From Paenibacillus aceris (GTDB lineage: Bacteria; Bacillota; Bacilli; Paenibacillales; NBRC-103111): a DNA stretch of 64,000 nucleotides. Under the pieces are notes generated by a model. The model searched no databases and had not been told where the DNA came from. It saw only the letters and a program-made list of their open reading frames with translations. The DNA lies in NCBI RefSeq assembly GCF_017874035.1, contig NZ_JAGGKV010000003.1, positions 310,001 to 374,000 on the forward strand, written 5' to 3'. This document shows, in pieces, positions 8,578-18,800 of the stretch. The first letter of the stretch is position 1. The number at the start of each line of letters is the position of its first letter. The translations under genes were made by a program, and so were the position numbers.

Positions 8578-9406
8578 CATGAATGCCGGGAAAGCTTTGG
8601 TTCTGCGAGAAAAAGGCAGTATTCAAGCCTTCGGTTGGTCTTTAACGAAGCTTAGAAAGTTGTTCAAGAATACCATTGTCATCGTCGTTTTGTTATTCGT
8701 TTGGGAGCTCGCACCACGCCTGGGGCTTGTAGACATTACATTCTTCCCCCCGATCTCCGAAATTGCGGCTGCATGGTGGCAACTGCTCCTTTCAGGCGAT
8801 CTTGCCGAACATACGATCGCAAGCTTATCGCGTTCTCTGGGCGGTTTTGCGCTGGCGATCCTCATCAGCATCCCGCTCGGCCTCGCCATCGGTTGGTGGA
8901 AGCCGGTATCTGAATACCTCAGCCCGCTGCTCGAACTGCTGCGAAATACGGCTGCTCTTGCCATCCTACCTGTCTTTATCCTTTTGCTTGGGCTTGGTGA
9001 AACCTCGAAGATTGCCATCGTACTGTATGCTTGCGCCTTCCCGCTTCTGCTGAATACCATCAGCGGCGTGAAGAATGTCGATCCTCTTTTAATCAAATCC
9101 GCACGGTCTATGGGCTTATCGCCTGTAAGTTTGTTTCGCAAAGTCATTATCCCAGCGGCTATTCCGACTATTTTCGTGGGTATTCGTCAGGCTGGCGCAA
9201 GCTCCATCCTTGTCCTGGTAGCCGCTGAAATGGTAGGCGCAAAATCAGGTCTTGGATACTTAATTCAGTACGCGCAGTACAGCTTTCAAATTACGAATAT
9301 GTATGCAGGCATCATTTCCATTTCGGTCATTGGCTTAATCATTAACTATCTGCTTGTCACATTGGAGAAACGGTTAACAGGCTGGAAGCAAACGTACAGT
9401 GAATAA
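8570..9406 (+). CDS. ABC transporter permease, SsuC/TauC type
   Basis: The 278-residue integral membrane protein has about six hydrophobic segments and the BPD_transp_1 EAA-type loop (KSARSMGLSPVSLFRKVIIPAAIPTIFVG). It starts with an ATG at 8570 after AAAGGGGG, inside the 3' end of the ATPase gene. It forms the channel for the operon's binding protein and ATPase. Confidence 0.9.
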   Translation: MASMNAGKALVLREKGSIQAFGWSLTKLRKLFKNTIVIVVLLFVWELAPRLGLVDITFFPPISEIAAAWWQLLLSGDLAEHTIASLSRSLGGFALAILISIPLGLAIGWWKPVSEYLSPLLELLRNTAALAILPVFILLLGLGETSKIAIVLYACAFPLLLNTISGVKNVDPLLIKSARSMGLSPVSLFRKVIIPAAIPTIFVGIRQAGASSILVLVAAEMVGAKSGLGYLIQYAQYSFQITNMYAGIISISVIGLIINYLLVTLEKRLTGWKQTYSE

Positions 9407-9435
9407 CAAATTTGAAAAGGGTGTGTGAGTTCCAC

Positions 9436-10797
9436 ATGGGTAAATCGAAAAGACAGCTGCATTTGAATGTATTTATTATGAATACCGGACATCATGAAGC
9501 ATCTTGGCGGCACAAGAATACAGAACCGGAGAATATTACGGATATTCGGTATTTTCAGCGGATCGCGCGAATTGCGGAGCAAGCGAAGTTCGATTCCCTT
9601 TTTTTGGCGGATGGGCTCGCGGTTAGTCAAAATATTAAGCACGGCGCGTTTGTAGGACTAGAGCCTTTTACATTGCTATCGGCACTCGCCTCCGTTACGG
9701 AGCATATCGGACTTATCGGCACCGTCTCCACGACGTACAACGAACCCTTTCATGTTGCCCGAAAGTTTGCCTCTCTGGACCACATCAGCAAGGGGCGCGC
9801 CGGCTGGAATATTGTTACTTCCGGGAGCTCTTTTGAAGCTCATAATTTTAGCAAAGAGGCTCATTTAGAGCACAGCAAGCGCTACGAACGGGCTAAAGAG
9901 TTCCTTGATGTAACAACGAGCCTATGGGACAGCTGGGAGGACGAAGCGTTAGTTATTGATCGAACATCAGGTATTTTCGCCGATCGGAGCAAGGTAAGGG
10001 AAATCAATCATATCAGCGATACATTTAAAGTGCGCGGACCTTTGAACATCCCCAGATCTCCGCAGGGCTATCCCGTGCTTGTGCAGGCTGGTTCTTCCGA
10101 GGATGGCAAGGAATTTGCCGCACAATATGCTGAAGCGATATTTACCGCGCAGCAAACGCTGGCGGAAGCGCAGCAGTTTTATGCCGATGTCAAAAAAAGA
10201 CTGGCAGCTTATGGCCGTTCCCCGGAGCAGCTGAAAATATTGCCTGGCATCTGCCCGATCATCGGCAAAACCGAATCGGAAGCCAAAGAAAAAGAGCAGG
10301 AATTAAACGAATTAACCGTCCCTGAATATGGTTTAAATCAGTTATCCAACATGTTAAACGTCGATTTATTCTCTTACCCTTTGGATGGGCCTCTGCCTGA
10401 ACTGCCCAGCTTGTCCGACATCAATGGCAATAAAAGCCGCTTCCAGCTTGTCGTTGATTTAGCCAAACGCGAGAACTTGACCATTCGCGGGCTGCTTCAT
10501 CGCCTGGCTGGCGGGCGCGGCCATCGCACATTTGCCGGTACGCCCATCCAAATTGCCGATCAGCTCGAAGAATGGTTCCTGCATGGAGGCAGCGACGGCT
10601 TTAATGTCATGCCGCCCTATTTACCAGCCGGATTAGAAGAATTTGCCCAGTTCGTCATCCCGGAGCTGCAGCGCAGAGGCTTGTTTAGAACCGAATATTC
10701 AGGATCTACACTGCGCGGACATCTAGGTTTGCCAAGACCAGTTAATCAGTATGCAACTGCTGCCGCTAGCGGTGCCGTTAGCGGCGCATTCCAATAA
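9436..10797 (+). CDS. LLM-class FMN-dependent monooxygenase, NtaA/SnaA/DszA family
   Basis: The 453-residue bacterial-luciferase-fold enzyme uses FMNH2 and O2 from a separate reductase. Family features are the N-terminal [18 protein letters not shown], the LADGLAVS strand, and [14 protein letters not shown], the conserved RxGWNxVT core of the NtaA/DszA branch. Related enzymes cleave C-S or C-N bonds of nitrilotriacetate, dibenzothiophene sulfone or dimethyl sulfide. Family starts align with [11 protein letters not shown], so ATG 9436 is used although its ribosome site is distant; in-frame TTG 9412 and GTG 9421 are alternatives. With the importer and the dioxygenase, it implies desulfonation of an organosulfur compound. 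No flavin reductase is present in the operon. Confidence 0.85.
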   Translation: MGKSKRQLHLNVFIMNTGHHEASWRHKNTEPENITDIRYFQRIARIAEQAKFDSLFLADGLAVSQNIKHGAFVGLEPFTLLSALASVTEHIGLIGTVSTTYNEPFHVARKFASLDHISKGRAGWNIVTSGSSFEAHNFSKEAHLEHSKRYERAKEFLDVTTSLWDSWEDEALVIDRTSGIFADRSKVREINHISDTFKVRGPLNIPRSPQGYPVLVQAGSSEDGKEFAAQYAEAIFTAQQTLAEAQQFYADVKKRLAAYGRSPEQLKILPGICPIIGKTESEAKEKEQELNELTVPEYGLNQLSNMLNVDLFSYPLDGPLPELPSLSDINGNKSRFQLVVDLAKRENLTIRGLLHRLAGGRGHRTFAGTPIQIADQLEEWFLHGGSDGFNVMPPYLPAGLEEFAQFVIPELQRRGLFRTEYSGSTLRGHLGLPRPVNQYATAAASGAVSGAFQ

Positions 10798-10814
10798 AAT
10801 TGAGGAGGTTTTTT

Positions 10815-11747
10815 ATGAGTACAAATGAACAAATCGGGACATTTCCTGGGAACATTAAAATTTTGCCGGTAGCAGGCAGAATCGGCGCAGAAGTTAGTGG
10901 CGTGAGCCTTCAAGCTGATCTTGATGCTCATACGCTCGGGGTCATCCGTGAAGCATTACTCAAGCATAAGGTCCTCTTCTTTCGTGAGCAGCATCAGTTG
11001 GATGACGCGGGGCAGGAAGCTTTCGCCCGCTTATTAGGCGAGCCAGTCGCTCATCCGACGGTCCCTATCAAGTCAGGCACAGCCTATGTGCTTGAGCTTG
11101 ACTCAGCCCATGGCGGGCGCGCCGATTCCTGGCACACGGATGTAACCTTCGTGGATGCCTATCCGCAGGCCTCCGTTCTTCGCGCCGTTGTCGTTCCGGC
11201 TTCAGGCGGCGATACCGTTTGGGCGAATACAGCCGCAGCATATGAGTACTTGCCCGCTGAGCTGCGCAATCTGGTGGATCAGCTTTGGGCGCTGCACAGC
11301 AACGACTACGACTATGCCGCGCAGCGTTCCCAAGTTTCTGCCGAAAAGGAACGTCATCATCGGGAAGTATTCGCATCCACGGTGTACGAGACGGAGCATC
11401 CAATCGTTCGCGTACACCCTGAGACCGGTGAGCGCAGCTTGCTGCTCGGCCATTTCGTAAAGAAAATCATTGGACTTTCTTCAGCGGATTCGGTCCAGCT
11501 GCTGTCTTTGTTGCAGAATCATATTACAAAGCTTGAGAACACGGTTCGCTGGCGCTGGTCTGCCGGTGATGTCGTGATCTGGGATAATCGGGCCACGCAG
11601 CATTACGCCATCAATGACTACGGCGATCAACACCGGATTGTGCGCCGCGTCACGGTTGACGGCGATATTCCTGTCAGCATCGACGGCCGGCAAAGCGTAT
11701 CTCGAAAGAAGCAGCCTAATGATTCATTAGCCCAAACCGGATCGTAA
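10815..11747 (+). CDS. TauD/TfdA family Fe(II)/2-oxoglutarate dioxygenase
   Basis: The 310-residue enzyme belongs to the family that oxidises taurine or alkylsulfonates to release sulfite. The iron facial triad is visible as H and D in SWHTDVTF (about residues 107 and 109) and the distal His in TQHYAIND (about 262). The 2-oxoglutarate-binding Arg follows in HRIVRRV. The ATG at 10815 follows AGGAGG with 6 bases. It is the last gene of the operon, 17 bp after the monooxygenase, and is followed by a strong terminator. TauD itself is about 283 residues. Exact substrate is unknown. Confidence 0.88.
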   Translation: MSTNEQIGTFPGNIKILPVAGRIGAEVSGVSLQADLDAHTLGVIREALLKHKVLFFREQHQLDDAGQEAFARLLGEPVAHPTVPIKSGTAYVLELDSAHGGRADSWHTDVTFVDAYPQASVLRAVVVPASGGDTVWANTAAAYEYLPAELRNLVDQLWALHSNDYDYAAQRSQVSAEKERHHREVFASTVYETEHPIVRVHPETGERSLLLGHFVKKIIGLSSADSVQLLSLLQNHITKLENTVRWRWSAGDVVIWDNRATQHYAINDYGDQHRIVRRVTVDGDIPVSIDGRQSVSRKKQPNDSLAQTGS

Positions 11748-11750
11748 TAA

Positions 11751-11804
11751 AAGAAATGCCCCACTGCAAGCCGCCTTATTGGCTGCTGTGGGGCATTTCT
11801 TTTT
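11751..11804. terminator. Bidirectional terminator between dioxygenase and NlpC/P60 genes
   Basis: AAGAAATGCCCCAC pairs with GTGGGGCATTTCTT around a loop that itself folds (AGCCGCC/GGCTGCT). T-runs on both strands let it serve the two convergent genes. Confidence 0.85.
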
Positions 11805-11807
11805 CCG

Positions 11808-12578
11808 CTATTCCAGGACACTGCCCCCCAGAACGAAGCGGTACTGCAGATGTTTAAAAAACATATGATCGATCCGTACGCCTCCTGTTTTTTTGGAAGC
11901 AGAGTGAATGATTTTACCGTCACCCAAGTAAATTCCCATGTGGGTAATCGTTTTCTGTGAGGGATCGAGACTGACATAATCAGCTGCCCGGTTGCCCCGA
12001 AAGCTCGTAAAGAACAATAAATCTCCCCGCTTGGCCTGCTTGAGATCGGTGTATTTTCGTTTCGACAAGGCCTCTACATATGCGGCCTGATTTTTCGCAT
12101 CCCAAGGCAAATCCATCCTCAGCGCAGACAGGTATACCCAACGCGTGAAATCCGAGCAGTCAAACGACGTTGGATCCAAACGGTCCGATCCGTATACATA
12201 AGGGGTTCCGAGATAGCTTTTGGCCGTCTCAATTACGTTCTCGACGTATCCGCCTTTTCTCGGAGGGATGTCCGGGTTGGGAGAGGCTTTGATTAAGGGG
12301 AAGCCGTTAGGCAGGAGGGTCTGCTTGTTACTTTGTGCAGCCAAACTCCTAACTTGCTGCGGGGCGTAGAACTGTTCCACGCCTAAATCGCCGATGTACA
12401 GTTCCGCATCACTGCTGGTCAAATTCCAGTCTGACATCCGGTTATCTGTCTCCCGTTCTGGGATTAGTATCTGCTGTTCTCCCGTGCTTAGCTGCTTGAT
12501 TGGGTTGGGTTGGTGCGAGCATCCGAGAAGCAGTGTAAGCATGGAAGCCATCGCGATGCTCATTACTATTATGCGCAT
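11808..12578 (-). CDS. NlpC/P60 family lipoprotein, putative cell-wall peptidase
   Basis: The 256-residue protein has a lipoprotein signal (LTLLLGC) and a C-terminal NlpC/P60 (C40) domain. The catalytic Cys is in FDCSDF, the His in THMGIYLGDG, and the third polar residue is probably His in IIHSAS. Such enzymes cut D-Glu to diamino-acid bonds in peptidoglycan stem peptides. A linker of about 120 residues separates the lipid anchor from the domain. Start is ATG 12578 with AAGGAG 7 bases upstream; the ATG at 12596 lacks a site. It stands alone and is convergent with the dioxygenase gene. Confidence 0.85.
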   Translation of the reverse strand: MRIIVMSIAMASMLTLLLGCSHQPNPIKQLSTGEQQILIPERETDNRMSDWNLTSSDAELYIGDLGVEQFYAPQQVRSLAAQSNKQTLLPNGFPLIKASPNPDIPPRKGGYVENVIETAKSYLGTPYVYGSDRLDPTSFDCSDFTRWVYLSALRMDLPWDAKNQAAYVEALSKRKYTDLKQAKRGDLLFFTSFRGNRAADYVSLDPSQKTITHMGIYLGDGKIIHSASKKTGGVRIDHMFFKHLQYRFVLGGSVLE

Positions 12579-12689
12579 GATCAAACTCCTTGGCATGTGA
12601 TGAAGTTAGGATGCCATTTTTTTGTGAAAACAAACCTTGGAGTTGGAGGGGATGGACTACTGTGGGGCTGGATGGGATGGGTATCCGAT

Positions 12690-12873
12690 GTTGTAATAAG
12701 TGCAACGTTATGAGGAGCCTTGGCTGTTAAGGCTCGCTTTCATTGTACAAAGTACAACGAAATTGCAGGATATGTGCTGAAATGCTAGCTTTAGAGGTCA
12801 AATGGTTGCACAGTGTGCAATGTAGCTCACTCAAACCTGACAATTAGGCTCATATGGTTGTAAAAAGTACAAC
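12690..12873. repeat. Array of four 17-bp palindromes (GTTGTA-n5-TACAAC type)
   Basis: Copies: GTTGTAATAAGTGCAAC (12690-12706), ATTGTACAAAGTACAAC (12742-12758), GTTGCACAGTGTGCAAT (12805-12821) and GTTGTAAAAAGTACAAC (12857-12873). Starts are 52, 63 and 52 bp apart. All copies have the same central orientation. Sequence between copies is weakly related (TCATATGG, TCAAATGG). The array fills the gap between the NlpC/P60 gene's 5' end and the sdaAA terminator. No ORF covers it. It could be a regulator array or a dispersed hairpin repeat. Confidence 0.75.
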
Positions 12874-12952
12874 CTAGGAGGACTATGCCACGGGAAGAAG
12901 TGCGGAGTTCGGTTAAGGGGCGACGTGGCTTTTCCCACTCGACCCTAAACAT

Positions 12953-12986
12953 AAAAAGCCCGCAGACTATAACCCCCTGCGGACTT
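12953..12986 (-). terminator. Terminator of sdaAB-sdaAA
   Basis: On the minus strand a GC-rich stem (AGTCCGCAG with CTGCGGGCT) is followed by TTTTTAT, just after the sdaAA stop. Confidence 0.75.
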
Positions 12987-12993
12987 AATTGAT

Positions 12994-13878
12994 CTATCGC
13001 TTTTTGCCCAAATTGAGCTCCTTCATTATTTGCCGGCCAGTTGGCGTCTGGGCCAAGCCGCCTTTGGCAGTTTCCCTATGCTTTTCGGGCATGGCGGTTC
13101 CTACCTCGTACATGACCTGGACGACTTCATCCGAAGGGATGACGGATCGGACTCCGGCGAGCGCCATATCAGCTGCGGCCATCGCATTCACAGCACCGAA
13201 GCCATTGCGGACGATGCAGGGAATTTCGACCAGTCCGCCGACCGGGTCGCAAATGAGCCCAAGCGTGTTCTTCAGCGCTAGTCCAACCGCATGCATCGCC
13301 TGCTCCGGTGTGCCCCCGCGAAGCTCAACGAGCGCCCCCGCTGCCATCCCAATGGCGGAACCGACTTCCGCTTGGCAGCCGCCTTCCGCGCCAGAGACAA
13401 AAGAATTGTTCGCGATGACGTAGCCGATAGCACCGGCACTTAGCAAACCTCTCACCATATGATCATCATCCCAGCCGAACCGCTGCTGGCTGCTGATGAA
13501 AACACCGGGAATAATACCGCAGGAACCCGCGGTCGGCGTAGCAATAATACGCCCCATCGAAGCATTGACTTCGGATACGGCCAGCGCATATGCCATCGCT
13601 TTACAAGCTTCCTCGCCTAAGGAAGCCTCTGTCGTTGTCATATAGCTGGCAACACGCTGGGCATCCTTACCCGTCAGCCCGCTTCGGGATGTCGTATCTT
13701 CTGTAAGTCCTTTGGCCACGGCCTCTTTCATAATTTGATAGTAAGCCCGCATTTTTTCAAACACGTATTCCGGCGTCTTGCCCGATTCTTGGCTTTGATC
13801 TGCAAGCATGACTTCCGCAATCGTCATTCCTTCTGCGGCACATACCTCTGTTAGTTGTTTTAAGGTTCTGAATCTCAT
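12994..13878 (-). CDS. sdaAA: L-serine dehydratase, iron-sulfur-dependent, alpha subunit
   Basis: The 294-residue alpha subunit of the [4Fe-4S] L-serine deaminase converts L-serine to pyruvate and ammonia. Conserved segments are PTAGSCGIIPGV, EGGCQAEVGSAIGMAA and CDPVGGLVEIPC; their cysteines hold the cluster. ATG 13878 is used with AGAGGCG upstream, the site lying within the end of sdaAB; the longer frame to 13920 would overlap sdaAB heavily. Only one base separates the two genes, so they are translated as a coupled pair. Confidence 0.93.
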   Translation of the reverse strand: MRFRTLKQLTEVCAAEGMTIAEVMLADQSQESGKTPEYVFEKMRAYYQIMKEAVAKGLTEDTTSRSGLTGKDAQRVASYMTTTEASLGEEACKAMAYALAVSEVNASMGRIIATPTAGSCGIIPGVFISSQQRFGWDDDHMVRGLLSAGAIGYVIANNSFVSGAEGGCQAEVGSAIGMAAGALVELRGGTPEQAMHAVGLALKNTLGLICDPVGGLVEIPCIVRNGFGAVNAMAAADMALAGVRSVIPSDEVVQVMYEVGTAMPEKHRETAKGGLAQTPTGRQIMKELNLGKKR

Positions 13879-13879
13879 T

Positions 13880-14557
13880 TTATTCGCCTCTTTCTGCGAG
13901 ATCCACTCTTTTAATATCAAATATCATGCTTAAAGCATTAAGCTCCCCCAACAATGCATCCGAAATCGGAACGTCCGTTTCGATGACGGTCATCGCCTCC
14001 CGATCGCGTCCTTTCCGATCCAAATCCATGAATCCGATATTGATTTGGTTTCGCCCGAGCAAGGTGGTAATGTCCGCAATCATACCCGGACGATCGTGAT
14101 GGGAAATAATTAACGTAGGATATACCGCTGTAAATTTCACATCGAATTGATTCACATTTACAATCTCGACGTTGCCGCCCCCAATGGATGCCCCGGTCAT
14201 ACTCACTTCTTTGGCGCCGGATGAAATGGTAAATTTGACGGTGTTCGGATGATCCGCTTTATCTTTACTCGTCAGAAAAGCGATCTCCACCCCACGAGCC
14301 TCGGCCTCTTCGGCTGCATTCGGAATCCGCGGATCATCCGTTTCAAAATCGAGCAAGCCGCCAATAAGCGCCAAATCGGTGCCATGCCCCCGGTATGTAT
14401 CCGCAAATGAACCATAGAGCGTGATTTCGACTTTCGTCGGCTGCTCGCCGAGCAGTTGTCTGACAACACGTCCCAAACGGACGGCTCCCGCCGTATGAGA
14501 GCTGGATGGACCTATCATGGAAGGTCCGATAATGGAAAATACATCTTTAAAGCGCAT
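13880..14557 (-). CDS. sdaAB: L-serine dehydratase, iron-sulfur-dependent, beta subunit
   Basis: The beta subunit has the family start (VFSIIGPSMIGPSSSHTAGA) with the SSSHT substrate motif, and a C-terminal ACT domain (about residues 145-220; HHDRPGMIADITTLLG) that may bind serine allosterically. GGGGA lies 5-8 bases before two tandem ATGs (14560, 14557); I take the second because it matches family starts. First gene of the sdaAB-sdaAA operon. The 200-bp upstream gap shows no recognised leader. Confidence 0.93.
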   Translation of the reverse strand: MRFKDVFSIIGPSMIGPSSSHTAGAVRLGRVVRQLLGEQPTKVEITLYGSFADTYRGHGTDLALIGGLLDFETDDPRIPNAAEEAEARGVEIAFLTSKDKADHPNTVKFTISSGAKEVSMTGASIGGGNVEIVNVNQFDVKFTAVYPTLIISHHDRPGMIADITTLLGRNQINIGFMDLDRKGRDREAMTVIETDVPISDALLGELNALSMIFDIKRVDLAERGE

Positions 14558-14703
14558 CATGCAGTTCCCCAATCTTATGAAGTTATTGCTAAATATCATT
14601 GCTGTATATTTCTATTGTATGAACCGCTTTCGCTAATGACAAGGTCTTTTATCTTGTCCTTATTTTCCCAAGTATGCACCTGTCTCATTCGATCGGCAAA
14701 ATA

Positions 14704-14742
14704 AAAAGCCTCCATACGCTTAAATCGCACATAGAGGCTTTA
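14704..14742 (-). terminator. Terminator of the siderophore ATPase gene
   Basis: The minus strand reads AAAGCCTCTATG, a loop, then GTATGGAGGCTTTTTAT, immediately after the stop at 14760. Confidence 0.8.
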
Positions 14743-14759
14743 GTTCCTTATGTAAAACT

Positions 14760-15602
14760 TTATACAGTCAACGCTTCTACTTCCCTCATATCGAAGGCCT
14801 GCTCCTGCTCACGAACTTTCCTGCCCCTGCCGAAAGGGATGCAAAGCGGAGTGCCAAACAACGGATCTTGGATAATTTGGCAGTCCATATTAAACACAGT
14901 GCGGATCGTATCCTCGGTGATGATATCTTCCGGCTTCCCTTGGATGGCGATCTTCTTATTATGAATAGCTACGATGTGATGGGCATAACGACAAGCAAGA
15001 TTAATGTCGTGCAGGACCATTACGATGCTGCGCTGCTGCTCGGCATTCAACTCGAACAACAGGTCAAGCACTTCAATTTGGTGCGACATGTCCAGGTAGG
15101 TTGTTGGTTCGTCGAGCAAAATCGTATCCGTTCCTTGCGCCAAAGTCATGGCAATCCAAGCTCTTTGTCTCTGCCCGCCCGATAAAGAGTCCACGGAACG
15201 ATCCGCATATTGCTGCATATTTGTAGCTTTCAGCGCTTTCGTCACCATCTCTTCATCTTCTGCAGACCACTGCTGAAGCCAGCTCTGGTAAGGGTATCTG
15301 CCTTGTTTCACAAGCTGGAGCACAGTCAATCCTTCCGGGGCTACAGGTCCTTGAGGAAGAATGGACAAGCGTTTCGCAATTTCCTTCGTCGGAAGCTTGG
15401 CGATTTCTTGTCCGTCTAACAAGATGCTGCCATTAGTAGGCTTGAGCAGCCTGGCCAGCGAACGAAGTAACGTAGATTTACCGCAGCCGTTGCTGCCGAT
15501 AAAGACGGTGATCTTCCCTTTCGGGATGGCAATATCCAAATCTTCATAGATACTGGTATCTCCATAAGTTAACGTTAAATGTTGGGCCTCGATGGCGTGC
15601 AT
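14760..15602 (-). CDS. Iron(III)-siderophore ABC transporter ATPase, FecE/FhuC/YusV type
   Basis: The 280-residue ATPase has Walker [10 protein letters not shown], signature [13 protein letters not shown], Walker [12 protein letters not shown] and switch [12 protein letters not shown]. The TYLD and HDINLA wording is typical of the FecCD-type siderophore and cobalamin class. No permease or binding protein is adjacent, like Bacillus YusV, an ATPase shared by several siderophore importers. A Fur-type box and promoter lie 100-150 bp upstream, so iron repression is expected. ATG 15602 follows AGGAAGGAT. Confidence 0.88.
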   Translation of the reverse strand: MHAIEAQHLTLTYGDTSIYEDLDIAIPKGKITVFIGSNGCGKSTLLRSLARLLKPTNGSILLDGQEIAKLPTKEIAKRLSILPQGPVAPEGLTVLQLVKQGRYPYQSWLQQWSAEDEEMVTKALKATNMQQYADRSVDSLSGGQRQRAWIAMTLAQGTDTILLDEPTTYLDMSHQIEVLDLLFELNAEQQRSIVMVLHDINLACRYAHHIVAIHNKKIAIQGKPEDIITEDTIRTVFNMDCQIIQDPLFGTPLCIPFGRGRKVREQEQAFDMREVEALTV

Positions 15603-15704
15603 CGGTCATCAATCCTTCCTGGGCTTTATAAATGAAATGAATGCGTTGCATATACTCATCAATGTGATTAGTTAGTTGAATTAGAAACGGAACTTTATGT
15701 TCTA

Positions 15705-15733
15705 AGTGTATAGTTGATGAAAAATATTGTCAA
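15705..15733 (-). promoter_or_regulatory. Promoter of the siderophore ATPase gene
   Basis: On the minus strand TTGACA (15733-15728) and TACACT (15710-15705) are 17 bp apart and point to the gene at 15602. The Fur-like box abuts the -35. Confidence 0.65.
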
Positions 15734-15754
15734 TGATTTTGAGAATCATTTTCA
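15734..15754. promoter_or_regulatory. Fur box
   Basis: Two overlapping 7-1-7 palindromes, TGATTTTGAGAATCA and TGAGAATCATTTTCA, are offset by 6 bp. This matches the known Bacillus Fur operator pattern TGATAAT-n-ATTATCA. It touches the -35 of the promoter for the iron-transport ATPase. Confidence 0.75.
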
Positions 15755-15841
15755 ATAAAAATTAAAATGCAAGCTCCAATTTCATCCATTCCGGGCAAAA
15801 TCGAAAATGCAGGTTGCGTTGGAAATCATCACCCTAATAAA

Positions 15842-15868
15842 AAAACCCAGCCTAGACGGCCGGGTTCA
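15842..15868 (-). terminator. Terminator of the SLH surface protein gene
   Basis: The minus strand shows AACCCGGCC-gtcta-GGCTGGGTT followed by TTTTT, 12 bp past the stop. Confidence 0.8.
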
Positions 15869-15879
15869 ATCCTTTCATG

Positions 15880-18800
15880 CTACTTGCTCTTTAATTCCGC
15901 TACTTTTAATAACACAATGACCGCCTCTGCTCTTGTCGCATTGTCTTGCGGAGCAAATTCGTTCTTGTCTCTGCCTTGCACAATGCCGGCTTGCTTCACG
16001 AAAGCAACGCTCCCTTTGGCCCATGCCGGAATGCGCTCGTCATCCGAGAAGCCCGTTGCCGTGCCAGTTGTAGCAGCGCCCATCGCATTTGCGACGATGA
16101 CAGCCATTTCAGCGCGTGTAATTTGTGCATCCGGACGGAAGCTGCCGTCTTCATAGCCATGAATAATGCCAGCTTTGACCGCTTGTGCAACCGCTTTTTG
16201 TGCCCAAGTACCGATTTTGGCCGTGTCGGTGAAGGTCAGTGCTGCTCCTTCTCCTTGCAGTTTCAACGCATTCATGAGCATAACTGCAAACTCTGCACGT
16301 GTTACCGTAGCATTCGGTTTAAATGTGCCATCCGGATAGCCGCTGACAATTCCGCCACTAACCGCACGCTTAATTCCCGCCTCAGCCCAATGTCCAGCAG
16401 TATCACTAAAAGTGAGGCTTCCGGAAGGTTCCTTCGTTGGGTCGGATTGCCCGACAGCCATTACCGCAAACTTCGTAAAGTGGTTAACCTCTACCGTTAT
16501 ACGATTCCCGGCTACTTTGCCTCCCGCAACTTCCACCCATGCTTTTTTCACTTCGTCAAAATAGAAAATAGATGGTTTTTGATCCTTTTGCAAAAGTGCC
16601 GGGTTAAAAGCCACGCTCAACGTGACCGGTTTACTGAAGTTCTCTGATATGTTTTTCAAAATTTCAAAGATGGGGCTAACAAGAACCTCATTATTCTTAA
16701 TCAAATTTTGAGTGTTCACTACTTTTTCAATCGATATTTTCAGTTCTTTACTTGCTGCACCCGCCGGAATGAAAATAGTGACCTCATCGCCAAAACTTAC
16801 TTCTCCAAATTGGCCTACAGAAAGCGTCAAACGGCCATCTGTTCCGATCACTTTGTTGTCGTTTGATGATGACACAGATCCCGATAATCCTTTATCCTCA
16901 TGATCTTTTACCGGAGCAGTACGATTCACGTAGATTGTGTAGGTCTTTGACGTCCCATTCTGCGCTGTCACTATAAGCGTTATTACATTTGGACCGACAC
17001 TTAAATTGACATTTCCGCTTGCTTGACCATTCGTTACCGGAGTTCCGTTTATCGTCATCGTCGCTTGGTTATCAGCCGTATTCCCAGTTACAGTAAGAGA
17101 AGATATCTCATTTGCTACATCGGATGTATAGCTCGTTTGTCCAGATGTAAACGCCGGGGTTAACGTACCGCTCGAAAGCGTCAATTGACTCAAGTCTGCG
17201 TTGCCGCTTAAAATGGGCGCTCGATCGATCGTTAAGCTATACGCATTATTCGTCGTACCGTCCTGAGCGGTTACCAAAATGCCAATCACATTAGAACCAA
17301 TGCTCAAGTTCGAAGCACTGTAGGCATATACATCTCCTGTTACTGAGCTGTATGTCGCCCCAGTTACGGTAATCGTCTCATTAGGTTCCCCTTTAACAAA
17401 GAACACATTGAGACTTGAAACCATGTTAGGTACATCAACTTGGTAGTGAAGCTGCGAAGTCGAAAAATCCGGTGTTAATGTGCCTTGATCGACAGACAAG
17501 CTTGTAAGCAGCGCGTTGTTACTAATTCTCGTAACAACAATCGTATAGGTTTTCGTCGAGTGATCAGCAGCCGTCACAACGACTTCGATACGATTCGCGC
17601 CTACGTTAAGCGGAATGGCTGTGCTTGCTTGACCGCTTAGTACCGCACTACCGTTTACACTCATACTCGCTGCTGCATCTGATGACGTTGGCGTAACTGT
17701 CACGTTCTCAACGTTATTTGCCACACTCATTGTGTAACTTGTCGTAGCAGCTGCGAAAATCTCGTTCAACGCTCCGCCGCTTACGCCCAAGGCACTCAAA
17801 TCAGCATTCGAGCTTAGAGCACGTGTGACCTTGACCGTTAACGATCCCGAAGAATTGCCAATGGTATCAACAGCCGTGATCACAATATCATTGTTGCCCA
17901 TTGCCAGCTTCGACAAGTCGATGGGAAGAACCGCTTTGCCGCTATCAGCTGGAACGCTATTACCTGATTGAAGGACACTTACACCGCCTGCTTTCGCAGT
18001 CACCACAGCTCCCGCTTCGGTGTCAACAATAATGTTAAAGTTGGCGGTTTGTGTTGTGTTGTTTTTGTCAGCTGACCCATCCTCAATGGGTGTTGCCGGT
18101 GAGGATGTATCCTTGGTTACAGAAACTGTCAATGTACCTGAAGCAGCTCCAAGAGCATCTGTCACGACGACATTAATGCTATTTAGCCCTTCTGCGAGCA
18201 GCGATAGATCAATCGGCAGCGTTGCTTTCCCATTAGCTGCTTTGACTTCAGTTCCAACTTGCAGCACATTCGTACCGCCTATTTTCGCTGTTACCTTGGC
18301 ATCGGTTTCCGCATTCACAACGATATTGAAATTCGAATTCTGCGTAGTTCCGCCTTTATTCGCGGTTCCGTCTTCCGTTGGTGCAAGAGGTGCAATCGTA
18401 TCCTTTGTAAGCGAAACCATTAATTCTTCGGAGAAATTGTCATTCACATCGGTATAAGCAATCACAACATCGTTGCTGCCTTCTGTAAGCTTCGTGATAT
18501 CAATGGGCAGCGTCGCTTTCCCGCTGGCAGTCGTAACGCTGGTTACTGACTGTAAAACGTTACCAGCTCCTACTTTCGCAGTCACTGCGGCTCCATTTAA
18601 AGCATTTACTTTAATGTTGAAATTCGCATTTTGTGCGGTTCCTGCTTTGTTCGCTGTTCCGTCCTCCGTTGGTGCTTTAAAAATCTCCCGAATATTAGAA
18701 GGACCTGATTGCTGTCCATCTTTGTAGCTAACCGTGTTACCCTTTGCCTTTACTTTAAACGTGTACTTGCCTGCGCCTGCTGAACGCATCGCAGCTAAGA

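Noticed and set aside
12690..12873. CRISPR array
   Set aside because: Repeats are 17-bp palindromes with related, not unique, spacers, unequal spacing (52, 63, 52) and no cas genes.
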